From Lumnitzera littorea (Eukaryota; Streptophyta; Magnoliopsida; Myrtales; Combretaceae), in contig JAMXBB010000009.1 of NCBI GenBank assembly GCA_024138015.1, forward strand, positions 88,814,961 through 88,878,960: a stretch of 64,000 nucleotides of DNA, given 5' to 3'. Made by a program: the position numbers and the translations under genes. The notes below the pieces were generated by a model, which worked only from the letters and a program-made list of their open reading frames with translations, had not been told where the DNA came from and made no database searches. This document shows, piece by piece, positions 46,080 to 59,113 of this stretch. The stretch's first letter is position 1. Each line of letters opens with the position of its first letter.

Positions 46080-46760
46080 AGTGGATCTTCTTTCCTAATA
46101 GTGTTTATCAATTATCCCACTCGGTTACTATTTTAACATTTATAGTATCCTTAGAAATTCCCTTCCAGAAGTCACACTTCCTCGATTTAGCATACAATTG
46201 CTCCATATTTTCTTTCTTAGTTGTTGAGTAAATCAAAATACTATCCATAAATACAATAACAAGTTTTCTTCATGCATAGTTGGTATGTATGTAATTCTCA
46301 AATTTTGTAAATACAACCAATGCATTGCTAATCTAAAAGACACCATTAGGAATTCATGGTTTCAATATCATATCCTAAACACAGTCTTAGATAATTCTCG
46401 AAGTTAATCCAAAATTTATAACATTCCAACCTAAAGTTACTTTAGAAAAACATAGTCACTCCTTATAATTAATCAAATGGTTCATGAATTTAGAGTTGTA
46501 GATAATTATTTTGAATAGTCACTTTCTTTTATCACCCCCTCTTCATAATGTCATATATTTCCCTTTCAAATAACATAGGTGTCCTTCGCAAAGAATTACT
46601 TACACATGTAAATCCCTCATCTAAAAGTTCTTTGAAGCCTCTCCTTAGCTTCTAAGATCCTATTTGCACCACCTAATATAAGACTTTAACCATAGGTTTG
46701 ATTTTTGGCTAACTTAATCATAAAATTCAATTTTTCATGATAAAGTTACATCAGATAATC
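46080..46760 (-). pseudogene. T2 reverse transcriptase remnant
   Basis: The minus strand shows DEGFTCVSNSLRRTPMLF (about 46560-46620), equivalent to the LDKGFIRPS..SPWGAP block, then NHEFLMVSFRLAMHWLYL and, in another frame, text corresponding to FVIVFMDSILIYS (about 46215-46245) where FVVVFIDDILIYS is expected. One catalytic Asp is Ser. Frameshifts separate the blocks. The recognition is by pattern and would need a translated search. Confidence 0.55.
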
Positions 46761-47664
46761 TTCAGAAATACATTGTGGACATTTATATACTTTCAATAAA
46801 TCCAATACTTTTGGTACCTCCTTTAGTCTCTTACTTAAAATTGTCCATTAAACCTCTAACCTTCTACTATTGTCTTTATTCCTTTAATTTTGTTTCAACC
46901 TTAACCTACTCTTACCATCTTTCTGCCAAATTCCACTTTAATCACAATTTGTACTTTTTTCGAGTTAATATCCTTCCTCTAGCATAAGTTCTAACTTGAC
47001 AAATAATGATAATCCCAATCACCTTAAATCCTTTTTTACCTATTGACTTTGAACTTGTAGGAAATGAACACCTCAGTATCAATGTGCAATTGCACTTCAT
47101 TCATTTATGTGTATATTTTCTATAATATTTATGCATTATTCTTATGATTATTAACGAGTTCCTTTGTTTATAGAACTTGAATTCTAACTAGTTGAGTTCA
47201 ACTTTTATTTCAATTATTACTTCAAAATAAGAAGTTTGAGTACTTATCTATCATAAGTCTTACTGTGATTTTATCTTTAACTCCTAAGATCACCACGTAG
47301 TCATCATGATAATATTTCTCCATCTTTTTAGCATAATTCCCTTCATCAACCAATATGTCTTTCATGACAAGGGTTTAAATAATCAAAATAATATTACTAG
47401 ATTCCTTAATATCTCCAATTCTACCTTTTATATGAAACTAATGCCTAAAAGAACATTTATACTTTCTTTCTTTAACTCAAATAGTTCCTATACCAACTTT
47501 GTCTAAGCACTACCATAGAAATATCCTGTTTCAACTTACTACTAAACACCTATTAAGTAATCCTTCCTCTTAATTGCCCAGCTCTCAAGTTTTCCTCTAC
47601 CCATATTGCTAACTTTAATAAAAATGTACCATTAGTCAATCTTTGATATTATGAAATTATAGGG
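46761..47664 (-). other. T2 interior, gag/protease side, unassigned
   Basis: AT-rich stretch on the minus strand upstream of the RT remnant. I see no protease motif. It probably held the protease and gag C-terminus. Confidence 0.4.
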
Positions 47665-49047
47665 TGTTGAGCTTGAAATTTTTAGTCTTTCCAACTTTTC
47701 CTTAATCCGATTTATATCGAACTGTATACCTATTCAATATAAACCCTTAACTAAGATTTAAGGAAAGCCTAATTTTCTTTTGATTTTGAAAAAAAATGGA
47801 GCCTTTACCCAACTAGGATTGGGAAAAAAACAAAGCTTAAGTTATAACTGATTGGGTAAATCGATTATAACTTAGCTACTGGGTTGCAATAAAATCACTT
47901 TTTGAAAAATGGTTTTATAAAACCAAAGAATTTGAGTCCGAGGGTTAACTTATTAAACCTGAATGATATTACTCATAACCTTTCAAATTTAGTTTCATTT
48001 TTCAACTATACCTTTCTAAAAAATAATATCTATTCACATGCAAATAAGTAAATCAAATTACATCTACTTGCAAAAAAATAGAAACTGAAACATAATTTAC
48101 AAGAGTGGAAAAAATAAGTTTTTGCGTATTTTAAGTCACATCATAATTGCATATGGATGTCTATGTACCTGCTATTCGGGATTGGACTTCCATAGTTTGT
48201 TTGTAAAACTTTAGTTTGATGGTTTCTTATAATTTTTAAAATGATCAAGTTTACATTCTTACCCATTTTGTTTTTATTTAAAGGAACTTCTAAAAGGGTC
48301 CTAATGGATGTTTCTAAAAGAGGCCCTAAATTTGAAAAAAAAAACGTTTATTTTATTTTTATTTGGAAAAATTGTTTTTCTAAGTGATAAAATATGCATT
48401 TCATAAAAACATAAGAAAAAAATTATTAATTTTTATTTTTCTAACATAAAAAAACTTTTTAAGGCAATAGTTTCTTCTTCTTCTTCTTCTTTTTTTTTTT
48501 TTCAATAAGTAACTAAATAAACAAATATAGAAGTAAGTAAATAAATAAATGAAGAAAAGACAAAAGCCAAAAAAAAAAAAACCTGAACACGGCAAAGAGG
48601 CAAGGGCAAGTAGGTTAGTCAGTAGATCCGAATGTGGATTCGGGGTTTAAAATAGGTTAAACATAGGTCATCTGACTCGAGTCACATGCGCTTGGTAAAG
48701 AACAGCATAGATGATCAAAGAAGAGCTATGCATGCTATTCTAAGGGTTTTTCCAAGCTAGTGAGACTAGATTTGTGTCAACTTAATTGGCAAAAGGGGGT
48801 ATAAGCTCAATGCTACGGTGTTTGGGGTTGGTTTAAGTGGTGGGTGGTGTTATATAGTGGTGGTGGCATTTGCATGATTTGCTTGGGGCTAGCTATAGTC
48901 GAGCTATCAATTGGGTTAGGGGTTTTTGAGGGTATAGGAGTTCATGGTGTGGTTGTTTCAAGCTAAAGAGAAGTGGTGTAGTGCTTTTGAAGGGGTAGAC
49001 GTAGTGGCTTTTGGGGTTTCATGGTGGGAGTTCGGTGGAGCTACTAG

Positions 49048-52000
49048 TATCACACCCTAAAGTGATAAAGTCGTAACGGTTCCATCGTATGAACCATTCT
49101 AAAATAGAAGCTAATATTACATCCATTATCTTAGACTTGATTTACACAAGACATCCATGACTAACCTACTTTGAAATAAATAGTTCATTAATTAAACATG
49201 TTATTTAGCTATGAAATTATGAAAAATACATATTAACACTAAAATAACTTGCCTATGTTTACATAATTTAGTAGATCAATTATAATTTACTTAAGTAATA
49301 CATATATTGATACTAAAAGCTTTAAAGATAAAATCTCAACTTGAGAGTGTAATTGATCCTCAATTTTATATCCTCACTCCCTAACATCCAGCAGTTGCTA
49401 GCTTCAAGATAGTTATATGATTGCTTCTTAGTTAGCACCTACAATAACATCTATAAGGGTGTAAGCAACAAACCACTCAGTAAGTTAGGATGGAGACTTA
49501 AAACAATATATTAAGTACAAATAGGGTTATCAACCAAATTAGTTAGATGTAATGCATGTATAAGCAAATGATGTCACATGACATTATCCAGTCCATCATG
49601 AGATTAAAGAAATTATGCTCATTCTAATCCGGGTTCGGGAGTTTAGTGCACATATCAACAGCTTACAACTGAACTCAAGCTTATGCAATAGAGATACCAC
49701 TATTCCTGCAACTACCTTCAAACCATTGACTTCACTCTTATTGTAATCTTCTCTCTTGTCGCTTAATTCAACTAAGGATAAAGAAGGGACCCATTATGAT
49801 ATCTCTTTCGAAAGGGTCGATATTTGGCTGGAGAACTCTAAATGTTTCCCCTAATGGTTTGCTATGCAGGTTCATTTTTAAACTTACAAGTCATATATTT
49901 AGTTAGATCCGATTTAAGGTATTCAAGCATTTCATACAAATCACATAATTTTCAATCTAGAACATTAAACCAAAATCATGTAATCAAATCCAAAAATGTG
50001 TACACACAAATATGCTCATAGTCAACTATCTAACAAACACAATCAAGTATAATCCTAAACCTCTAAGTACTATAATATAGTACTCCAAAATATAGTAAAG
50101 TATCAATCCCAACTTACCTGGACTTCCTGCTTGCTCACTCAAGGTGCGATTTGCATAAGTCATCACCAATAATCCCTTTAGTACAAATGTTATTTTAATT
50201 CCACATAACTACCATAGATAGGTTTTATTATGTAATTTAAATTATGATTATCTTTAGTTTATGGTCTTCTTATATTTAGTGATTTAGGTCTAAGTCTCTT
50301 AGCATTACTTCTCTTATTCAACCAGGTTTTAAATTTGTTTCTTATTCCGATTCTGATTCCAGCTTCTGAATTAGGTTTTAGTTTACTTTTTTTCTTTTTA
50401 TTACCTTTTGTTTGTAAGTTTTTTAAATTCCTTTTAACCTTTTTTTTTACGGTTTATTTAATGAGTATAACCTTTGGTTTAGGTTTTTGATTTACTATTA
50501 ATATACTTCTATTAATCCTAATTCTGATTATGCTTTTAAATCAATTTCTTATTCATAAATTGTCTACATTTTAACATACCACTCGTACATATGTATGTAT
50601 ATATAAGCTTTAAATCCTTAGTTTTTAGTTTAAAATCATAATTTTACTCAACTATTTAAGTTCTATGTTTCTTATGACTAAACTAGTTTTAAACTAGTTC
50701 CTAATTTGATTTTTGAATCTGTTTCTAAATTAAGTTTTGTTTTAGCTTCTAATTACTGTTTATTTATAAATCTTAGGAATTCCTCCCAAACCAATATGTG
50801 AAATTTATCTAACTATACTTAGGTATTCTAAATCTCCATTTTAGCTCCTCACCAATATTTTAGTCGTTACAATACCCTAACCAATATTTTAGTTGTTACA
50901 ATACACTATGTTTTTAATTTAACAATCAAATTTGTTCCTAATATGAGTATAACCTACATTTTTCACATAATTTTCTAAATTCACATTCTAAATCAGATTT
51001 ATGTAATATTCCTAATATTATAATATTATCAATTTTAACCTAATTTATTTTACTCATCTAATTTCCCTCTTCACATATTTTCTACAATTTCCTAATTTAC
51101 ACATCTAACACATATCTAACCTTTCCAACAACACTAATACCATCCTTAATCAATATCTAACTTCTCAAAATATCTAATTATACCCTAAATCATAAAATTA
51201 ATTTAAATATATCATTTTACCTATTATTCTTTTATACTTATTTATTGCATAATATACATATTACATACAACCAATACCTCCAACTTTACAAATACCATCC
51301 CACATCATCAACTATCATCTAAAGACACCTAATTACATACTAAATTAGTATCTTCACCAAATTAAAATTAAATTACTGAAATTAAGCCCAAATATTGCTT
51401 TTTATGCATGATTTTAGGGCCTAAAAGTTAATAAAAATTAAAAAAGTTAAATTTAAGAAAAAAATCTTCATATCACTGCTATATATATCCTAAGCAATCT
51501 ACACAAAAATTTTGATGTCAAAACTACACTATTAAGGTAATTTATTTTTAAATTGAAAATAAGCTTGAGTTTAGAGGTTTCTTAAGCACTATATATCATA
51601 GGAGCTAATTTTATCAAAATAATATTTTCTTAAAAACTAAATACAAAAATATCGTAGAATACAAAATTTCATAATTTTTTATAATTATTTAGTATTTTTA
51701 ATAAACAAAGAAAAATTGGAAGGAAAATCAAACTCACTGGCATTGCTTGCTCTTACCACTGTGGCCTTGTTGGCTGGTTTGGGCTATGCCCCACTATTTA
51801 GTTGTGATGGTCGTCTACTCCTAAGTGGTCGTTGATCATAGTTTCCCCTTATAACCCCTAATTGCACATTATTTTTTTTTTTCTCTAAAATTGGTTTCTC
51901 TCTTCTTCTCAACTTCTTTCTAATTTTTTTAGCTTACCAACTGACCAAAATGAATTGTGGTAGGGTCTTGTTGAATTTATAGTGTTGTTAGGTATTTTTC

Positions 52001-52548
52001 TTTAATTTTTCACTTGACAAGTGCCCCTTATCTTCTTCTTTTTTACTTTCTAATTGGTTAATTATTATTGGTTGATTTTCTTTTTTAATTTTTAGCTTGC
52101 CACAACCCATTTCTAGATAATTTCACATGTTTTTATAATTTTCTTGATTTTTTCTTAATTTTTATGAATTTCCTTTAATTAATTAGCATTATTTTAGTGT
52201 ATTTTGGGTATTTTAAGTAATTTCACTTATTTTTATCTACACATAAATATATATATCATACTACTAAATACTTGTAAATATTGTTTAAGTTATTTTATGA
52301 TTTTTAATATACATATAATTTATTTTTATCGATTCGTTAATTATTAGAACTCGTTTTAGGAGTTTCTAATAAATAACAAATAATATATATAATTCAATAT
52401 TATAATAATTAATTATTTTATTATTTATTTCCTAAATCTAAACTCACTAAATCACTTTTATCATTAAATTTGAGCTTGAATAAACAACTTACCTAACAGC
52501 CCTAAATTTTACGGATCGAATCCCGAACACTTAATTGTGATGCTTACA
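49048..52548 (-). repeat. Solo T2-family LTR nested in the Ogre-like LTR
   Basis: This 3501-bp sequence aligns with the two T2 LTRs but is more diverged. TSD ACTAG (49043-49047) and ACTAA (52549-52553). The plus-strand left end TATCACACCCTAA and right end GATGCTTACA correspond to the T2 ends. It has no internal region. A minus-strand TATAAATT lies near 51976. It is the third copy of the family in the window. Confidence 0.8.
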
Positions 52549-52773
52549 ACTAAGGACCACGACAAAGCATGGGGGTGGCTAATTTTGCCAATGGAGGGTT
52601 TGCGAGTTCTCATCGTAGTGGTTTTTCAACTTGAAACACACCCTATAAGGGCACACAAGCGAGTGAGAGAGAGAAAGATGAGCTTAGAGAGAGAAAAGTT
52701 GGTGTGGGTGTTTATGAGTGGATTGGTGATGGAAGTGATGGTTGTTTTTTTGCTCAAGGGAGGATAGGGAAGT

Positions 52774-52783
52774 CCTTTTATAA
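52774..52783 (-). promoter_or_regulatory. TATA box of the solo Ogre-like LTR
   Basis: Minus-strand TTATAAAAGG at the position equivalent to 22565-22574 and 28046-28055. Confidence 0.65.
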
Positions 52784-53361
52784 GCTTCTAAGCTTGTTAA
52801 TCTTTGGAAGGCACCATTAATGTCAAGATTAGCCATTGAAAGCTAGCTTGGTGGATCTTCACAAATGGGGAAAAACAAGAGATTTGATGCGATTAAGAAG
52901 TTGGAAATGGTTTGAGATGTCTCAAGGATTACTCAAAAGGTTCCAATTTTGCCTATTGTGCTCAAATTTGATTCAATCGTTAAAGTGCTAGAATCTTGAA
53001 TACTATCTTTTTTTTTATTTCAAGGTCAGATTTGATCCAAGAAAGGTTTGAATTCGAATGCTTTCTTAGTATGGATCAAAAGAAGGCCATGTAATCAACA
53101 CAATTTTACCACTTATTTAGTAAAATCATTTAGAAATTTGGTAAAAAAATAGCCACAAATAGAGGATACCAATTTGAGAGCACGTAGGAAAATAAAAGGA
53201 AGGCTAAGAAAGGGAAAAAAAAAGTGACAACGTAGCGCCATGTCATCCATGTGGTCTAGTAAAATATTGCTATGTGTCTAGCTAGAAACGTGGACCAATG
53301 TTTGATCGACATGTGTTCAGATGGGATGAAAAAAAAGAAAATGTGCATACATGCATGGAAT

Positions 53362-53426
53362 GGCTCGAACTTGTAAGCTCTTTCTCCTTTTCAATAGTTA
53401 TTCTAAGTGCTTAACCAAATGGGCCA
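53362..53426 (-). other. tRNA-like A-box/B-box module in solo LTR U3
   Basis: On the minus strand TGGCCCATTTGGTTAAGCAC (53407-53426) fits a tRNA A box closely, and AAGTTCGAGCC (53362-53372) fits a B box. Confidence 0.6.
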
Positions 53427-53816
53427 TTAGCTTATATCTTGAAATACTATGCAACTAAATTCTATTTGACTAAGAAGATTGCCTAAAATTAAAACTACTA
53501 AGCTAAATCAAACCTAACAACCCCAAACTATTTTCTTAAAAAATCTATTTTCCCTAAAAAAGCTCTATTTTCCTAAAAAGAAATTCTATTTTCCTAAAGT
53601 TCTATCTTTCTATTTTTAATTTTTTTTTTCTTTTTTTGTAAGTTTTTACTTTTTTGTATTTCCTTTTAGTTTTCGTTTTTTTTTTTTGTATTTTTCTATA
53701 TTTTCTATTTTTTCTCTAATTTTTCATTTTTTTTTTGTATTTTTGAATTAGGACTCATTTCTTTATTTTTAAAAAAAATTATAAAAGAATAAGGGTGCAA
53801 AAATAAGGTGTTTACA

Positions 53817-55921
53817 ATGAGTTCAAAACTTCACCCTCTTTGATTGACAAATTGTCAATCGAAGCAATTTGTTCATTTGGTCTTAGGATACTATGTTATT
53901 TGGTGAATTCAAACAACTTACCGTCTCTTTGGGGTTTATCTGTACTTCATTTTACATTTTGAGACCTTCTATCTCCTTTAGTTCTTCTTATAACAAGGTA
54001 CTAGATCATTTATCCTTACTATCGTATCATAATGGATATACTAGTGAATAATTATCCCATAGAGTTTACTTCTTGTAGGGGTAAGCATATGTTTTGTCTA
54101 AATCAATCTTTAGGATAGTGAAAAAACTTTTGATTGAAAGTCCTGATCCTCTCTAAACTTTTACAATTTCCATTTTCTACATTGGTCATTACCCAATCTA
54201 TTACTATTATTTTTATGATACCTGCGTATACATCCAATCATAAATTCATTGAACAATCTAATTTGTTTCCCTTTATACAATTCAAGAATCAACGAGTCCC
54301 TACTATTGGGCATAGATGTCACATAATGGTATTATTCCATTCGCCACAACATACATATAAATTTCCACTATTTATTTTATACCTATTCTACTTCATTTAC
54401 ATATGCTTATGAACTTTAGGAAAACAAGTTTTTGACTCGTTATTCATTTGATTATGGACTTATAAATTCACAACTTGAGTATAGCATTATCTTAAATTGA
54501 ACATTAAAAATTATGCCTCTATCCATATACATACAAAGGACTAACAAGACTAATCACCAAAGTACCTTCCATTCTTTTACACCCCTAACTACCAAATACA
54601 TAAAATGTTTATAACATATGCACATAACCAAAAGAATGCACATTTATCAAAAGGTACTGCATTATACATTAAAGGATCAGTAGTATGTTTATATATTTGT
54701 GTAGTCAACATAGGATCAAACTTCAAAGTCCCAACAAAACAGAACCAACTATCATAGTTTATCCATCATTCAAGTCAGCAATAGCAACCACATTTTTTTA
54801 GAAGAATTCTACCACATTTATCTTCTAATTAAACTATCATCATTTCCACTTGTTGATTAAGTACTTAACTATACATTCTTAGGTATATATTAGGAATAGT
54901 AATTACTTCCTATACCTTATCATTATCAAACTCCTTGATGCCATTATTAACTATCATCTCATGTGCCACACTATCATTTTGTATAGGGTTTGTTTCTGAA
55001 TTAGGTTCCGATTATGCCTTTGATATAGATTCTAATTCATTCTCTGAATCAACTTCTAATAGTTCCTCTTCTTTCGTTTCTTCTTCTTCAAGATTTTCTT
55101 CCATACCATGCTTTATTTCACCTTGCTCTACAACTATCTCATATTTATACTAAACACCATACTAATCATAATCTTGAAATTCTATCGGTTACTAATTTAT
55201 CCTCAATTCATCAGGGTGAGATTCATTTGGCTTTAATGATGTTTCTATGCTTACTCCAATTAATTTAGGAAAATATGGGGACTAATCAACAATCCCTTGA
55301 GGATAATGTCTAAAGACATATGATATGCTAATTGAAATATGAATTGTATCAATGGGATAGGGTTTCTCCCTTATACCCTTACTAAAAGTATGTCACTAAT
55401 ATCATCTAATCTGTAATCCCTTATTTTCCAACTATCTTTACTCAACAAAAACTATCGCAGTATATCTATTATACTAAAGACTCGAATTAGTTTTCATTAA
55501 TATCCATGAGTGTTGTTAACTATGACATATCCCATTGATAAACTATCAATAATCCCATTCATGGTCTTAAACATATCCAAATCAACCATTCTGACATTAA
55601 TCTTTACATCTTAGCTCTGTACTAGATAGGAGACTCTTCTCCATTTGATAGATATTACTTCAACTATCCATCAATTCTTCATAGGAGACTCTTCTCCATT
55701 TCACATAAATTACCTCAATTATTTATCAATTCTCCATACAACCCCATAAATAGATTTAAGAATAGTTAATGTTTGTTTTAGTTTAGTGTTATAGTCATTT
55801 CTTATTCTATAATTTATAATATGATCCTTTACTACCTACATATTACAATTCACTCTCACTATGCTCCTATAATGTCTACTTCTTTTAACTATAATACTTC
55901 AAAGCGAGTTCATTAGAACTA
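53817..55921 (-). other. T2 interior next to the 5' LTR (gag side)
   Basis: 2.1 kb between PBS and the solo LTR. No gag motif or zinc knuckle is recognised on the minus strand. One Glu-rich stretch (EENLEEEETKEEELLEVDSE, about 55010-55100) is open for about 40 codons. A 55-bp direct duplication lies at 55626-55735. Confidence 0.45.
55626..55735. repeat. 55-bp tandem duplication
   Basis: ATAGGAGACTCTTCTCCATT begins both 55626-55680 and 55681-55735; the remaining 35 bp agree with several substitutions. Confidence 0.85.
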
Positions 55922-55934
55922 CGCTCTAATACAA
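55922..55934 (-). other. T2 primer-binding site
   Basis: On the minus strand TTGTATTAGAGCG, two transitions from TGGTATCAGAGCG; complementary to initiator Met-tRNA. It lies 9 bases from the LTR end. Confidence 0.75.
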
Positions 55935-55943
55935 CCTCGAAAC

Positions 55944-58900
55944 TATTATGTTCTGAGGTAGTAGAGTCATAACAATTATGTTATGTAAACCATTTTAGAA
56001 TAGAAGCTGACTTTATAACCACTATCATAAGCTTGATGTACATAAGGCATTTACGATTAGCCCTTTTGAAGTGAATAGTTCACAAATTAAAAAAAGTATT
56101 TATCTACAAAAATATGAAAAACATATACTAGGATTCAAATATCCCAAGTAATGCTTACATGATTTAATAACTTAATCCTACTTAAGTAATACATAGTTTG
56201 ATTCTAAAGGACTTAAGAATAAGACCCAAAACTTCAAAGTGTAATTGATCCTCAGATTTATATCTTCACTCCTTAGGATGCAATAGTCGCTAGCTTCAGG
56301 GTAGTTATAATGCCACTTCCTAATTAGTACTTGCAATAACATTTATAAGGATGTAGGCAACTAATTGACACATAAGGTTATTAGATAATTATTTAAATAC
56401 AATGCAACAAAAGAATACCATCACATGATCTTATTTGATCTATCAATGAGATTAAAGAAATTATATCCACTTTAATCAGAGCTGAAGTGTTTAGTACACA
56501 TTTTACAACTCATGACCAAACTCAAACTTGTGCAATGGAAACACCACTTCTCCCATGATTACCTTTGAATCACTACCTCATTCTTATCGTAACCTCCTCT
56601 CTTATCACTTAATTCAACTAAGAATGAAGAAGGGATCATTATGCTCTAGCGCTATCTCTTTTGAAGGGGTCGGTATTTGGTCGAAAAATCCTAAACATCT
56701 CTTAACAAGTTGCAATGCATGTCCAATTAAGATTACATGTCATATATGGTTAACTTCAATTTAAGGCCATCAACCAATAGATGCACTTTCAAATAATTGC
56801 AATCCATAGTAGCAAGACAGAATCATACAAAAAATTAATAAATACGCACACATAGGCATATGCATAATCAAGTTATTTAACAAACACATTCAAGTATAAT
56901 CCCAAGCCTCCGAGTACCATAATATAGTACTTTAAAATATAGTTACGTATTGATTCCAAACTCAAATGGACTTCTCGTTTGCTCACTTAAGGTGTAATTT
57001 GTTAGAGGCCTTCGCTAATAGTCCCTATAATACAAAGATCATTTTAGTATTCATATAACTACTATATGCATATATATATATATATATATATATATGCATA
57101 GACTTTATTCTGTAATTAAGATTATGATCTTTAATTTAGGGTTTTACTTTACTTAGTTATTTAGGTTTTAAGTCTTTGGTGGTTATCCTCGTTTTTATTT
57201 AGGTTCTGATTTAGCTTTTAATTTTGTTTCTAATTCAGCCTCTAAATCAAATTCTAATCTAGCTTCTGATTGATACCTTATCCATGATTCTCAAAACAAC
57301 TATTGACCTATTCTAGAAAGTCTAACTACCTTTAACTCAAGTGAATGCTGTCTCTAATTCAAGTTTAGACCAACTCCCTGGTATACTATTATCAACCTTA
57401 TCTCTAATTTAGGTTCTAAATAAGTTTTTGAAACATCATTTAACTTAGCTTCTGATTGTAGTTTTATTCACAAGCATTACATCATCTACTAATCCATCCT
57501 CTAAGCTTATCCAACTACATTTAGGTATAAGAGTCTCGTATTTATACTCTGATCTTATTCCTATCCACTCTATACACATTGCCTCTGATTCATCTTCTGA
57601 ATCAGCTTATGATCCATCTTCTCAATCAACTTATGATCTAAGGGTACACTACATTTTTAAAAAAAATTTCAAAATTTCTTATTCATAATCAAAATTATAG
57701 CTAACTTCGAAAGCCATCATTACCTCAATTTGATTCAATACATCTTACCTTCTTATTTCAACATTTCATATATTACATATTTATCAACCTTAAGGCAACA
57801 ATATCCAAATCCAACACTTTCAACACTATAAATACTATCCTTCAACATCATTTAACATTTCAAGATATTAAAATACACCTTAAATCAGAATCTAGATAAA
57901 TTTCTTGAAAAAACTCTAAATATATTTAAGAAATTAGTCATTTAATAGGGTTTTTAAGGCATAAAAATTAGATAAAAATAAGGAAAATAATTTTCATTAA
58001 AAACTTTTCATAGTAATTCAATATATATAATAGGTATTTTATAGAAAAAATTTTGAGCCAAAACAACTTTAATAGAGTTTTTGAAAACAAACACAAAAAC
58101 AAAATCGTCTTGGGTTTAGTGATTTGTTAAGGGCGATATCTTTTAAAGCTCAATTTTATCAAAACAACATTTTTCTCAAAAATTATATACAAAAATATGC
58201 TAGGATACAGAATTTTGGGTATTTATTTACTATTTTTAGCAAATTAATGAAAATCAAAGGTAAATTTTACTTTCACTAGAATTTGCCCTTCCGGCTACCA
58301 TTAGCGACCCCACCTTTGTCAGTAGCTCTAAACAGTGGCTTTGTCATCAAGTGATGGCGGTGATCATCTCCTAAGTCTTAATCTAATAGTCGAATCCCAA
58401 TTTAGCCATACTTCTACTTTATTTTCCAAATTTTCTCTCTAGCTTTTCCTAACCTCACCATTTTTTCTTAACAACAAACTACCTAAACCAACTAAAGGTG
58501 AAGCTATTGGATTCTCAAATAAGAGTTTGAGGTTGGTTACTTTTTTTTCCAAGGACAAATGTCATTTTCCTTATTACCTTAGGTGCCTATATCCTATTTA
58601 ATCAACCTCATTATTTATTTTTCTATGCCATGTCCAAGAGTGGCTTTCTTTGTGCTATCACTTTATTCTTCATGCCCTTTAAATGATTTCTTTTAATTAT
58701 TTTAATATGTATTACTATATATTAAGTATTTTAAATAATTATGAATATTTATATATACGTATATTATTATATTTAATACAAATAAATACTCCTACATATT
58801 ATTCAAAAAATTTTATGATTTTTAATGTACATATACTTTATCTCTAGCAACTTATTACTTATTGAAATTTATTTTACGCATTTCGAATAAAAAACGAGTA

Positions 58901-59108
58901 AAATGTATATATTTTATAAATGTAATATTAATTATTTTATTATCTTATTTCCTTAAATCTTAACTTGTAGGGTTATTTCTATTAATATTCTTAACTCTAT
59001 CATAAAATTCGAGCTTAATCAAATAGTTTATGTAATCACTCTAAATTTTACAAACCGTTTCTAAACCAACCGATTGTAGGTTGACAACTGATTTTTTAGG
59101 GTCTTACA
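55944..59108 (-). repeat. T2 5' LTR (3165 bp)
   Basis: On the minus strand it begins TGTAAGACCCTAAAAAATC (59108) and ends GAACATAATA (55944). It is close to 42063-45231 along its whole length. An AT microsatellite at 57064-57098 replaces the CA repeat of the other LTR. Confidence 0.85.
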
Positions 59109-59113
59109 GTAAC

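Larger units (their letters stand above)
47665..53816 (-). repeat. Solo Ogre-like LTR in T2, itself interrupted
   Basis: On the minus strand it begins TGTAAACACCTTATTTTTGC (53816) and ends CAAGCTCAACA (47665). Removing the nested LTR at 49048-52548 leaves about 2.65 kb, the family length. No PBS follows the end, so it is a solo LTR. It holds the tRNA-like block (53362-53426), a TATA box (52774-52783) and a CTT microsatellite (48474-48490). The flanks TAGGG and ATGAG do not match, so no TSD is seen. Confidence 0.75.
42063..59108 (-). mobile_element. T2: Tekay-like element nested in T1 gag
   Basis: Paired LTRs (42063-45231 and 55944-59108) have an exact 5-bp TSD GTAAC on both outer sides. Minus orientation is set by the PBS beside the right LTR (55922-55934) and the polypurine tract beside the left one (45232-45279). 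The interior keeps only fragments: an unassigned gag-side stretch 53817-55921 and an RT remnant 46080-46760. An Ogre-like solo LTR (47665-53816) is inserted between them. Confidence 0.85.

Noticed and set aside
48401..48595. ORF rich in Phe/Arg/Lys
   Set aside because: Product of CTT repeats and T/A tracts in the Ogre-like LTR.
47660..53821. TSD for the solo Ogre-like LTR
   Set aside because: Flanks TAGGG and ATGAG do not match with any small shift of the ends.
57064..57098. Regulatory AT motif
   Set aside because: Simple AT microsatellite; the paired LTR has CA repeats at the same place.
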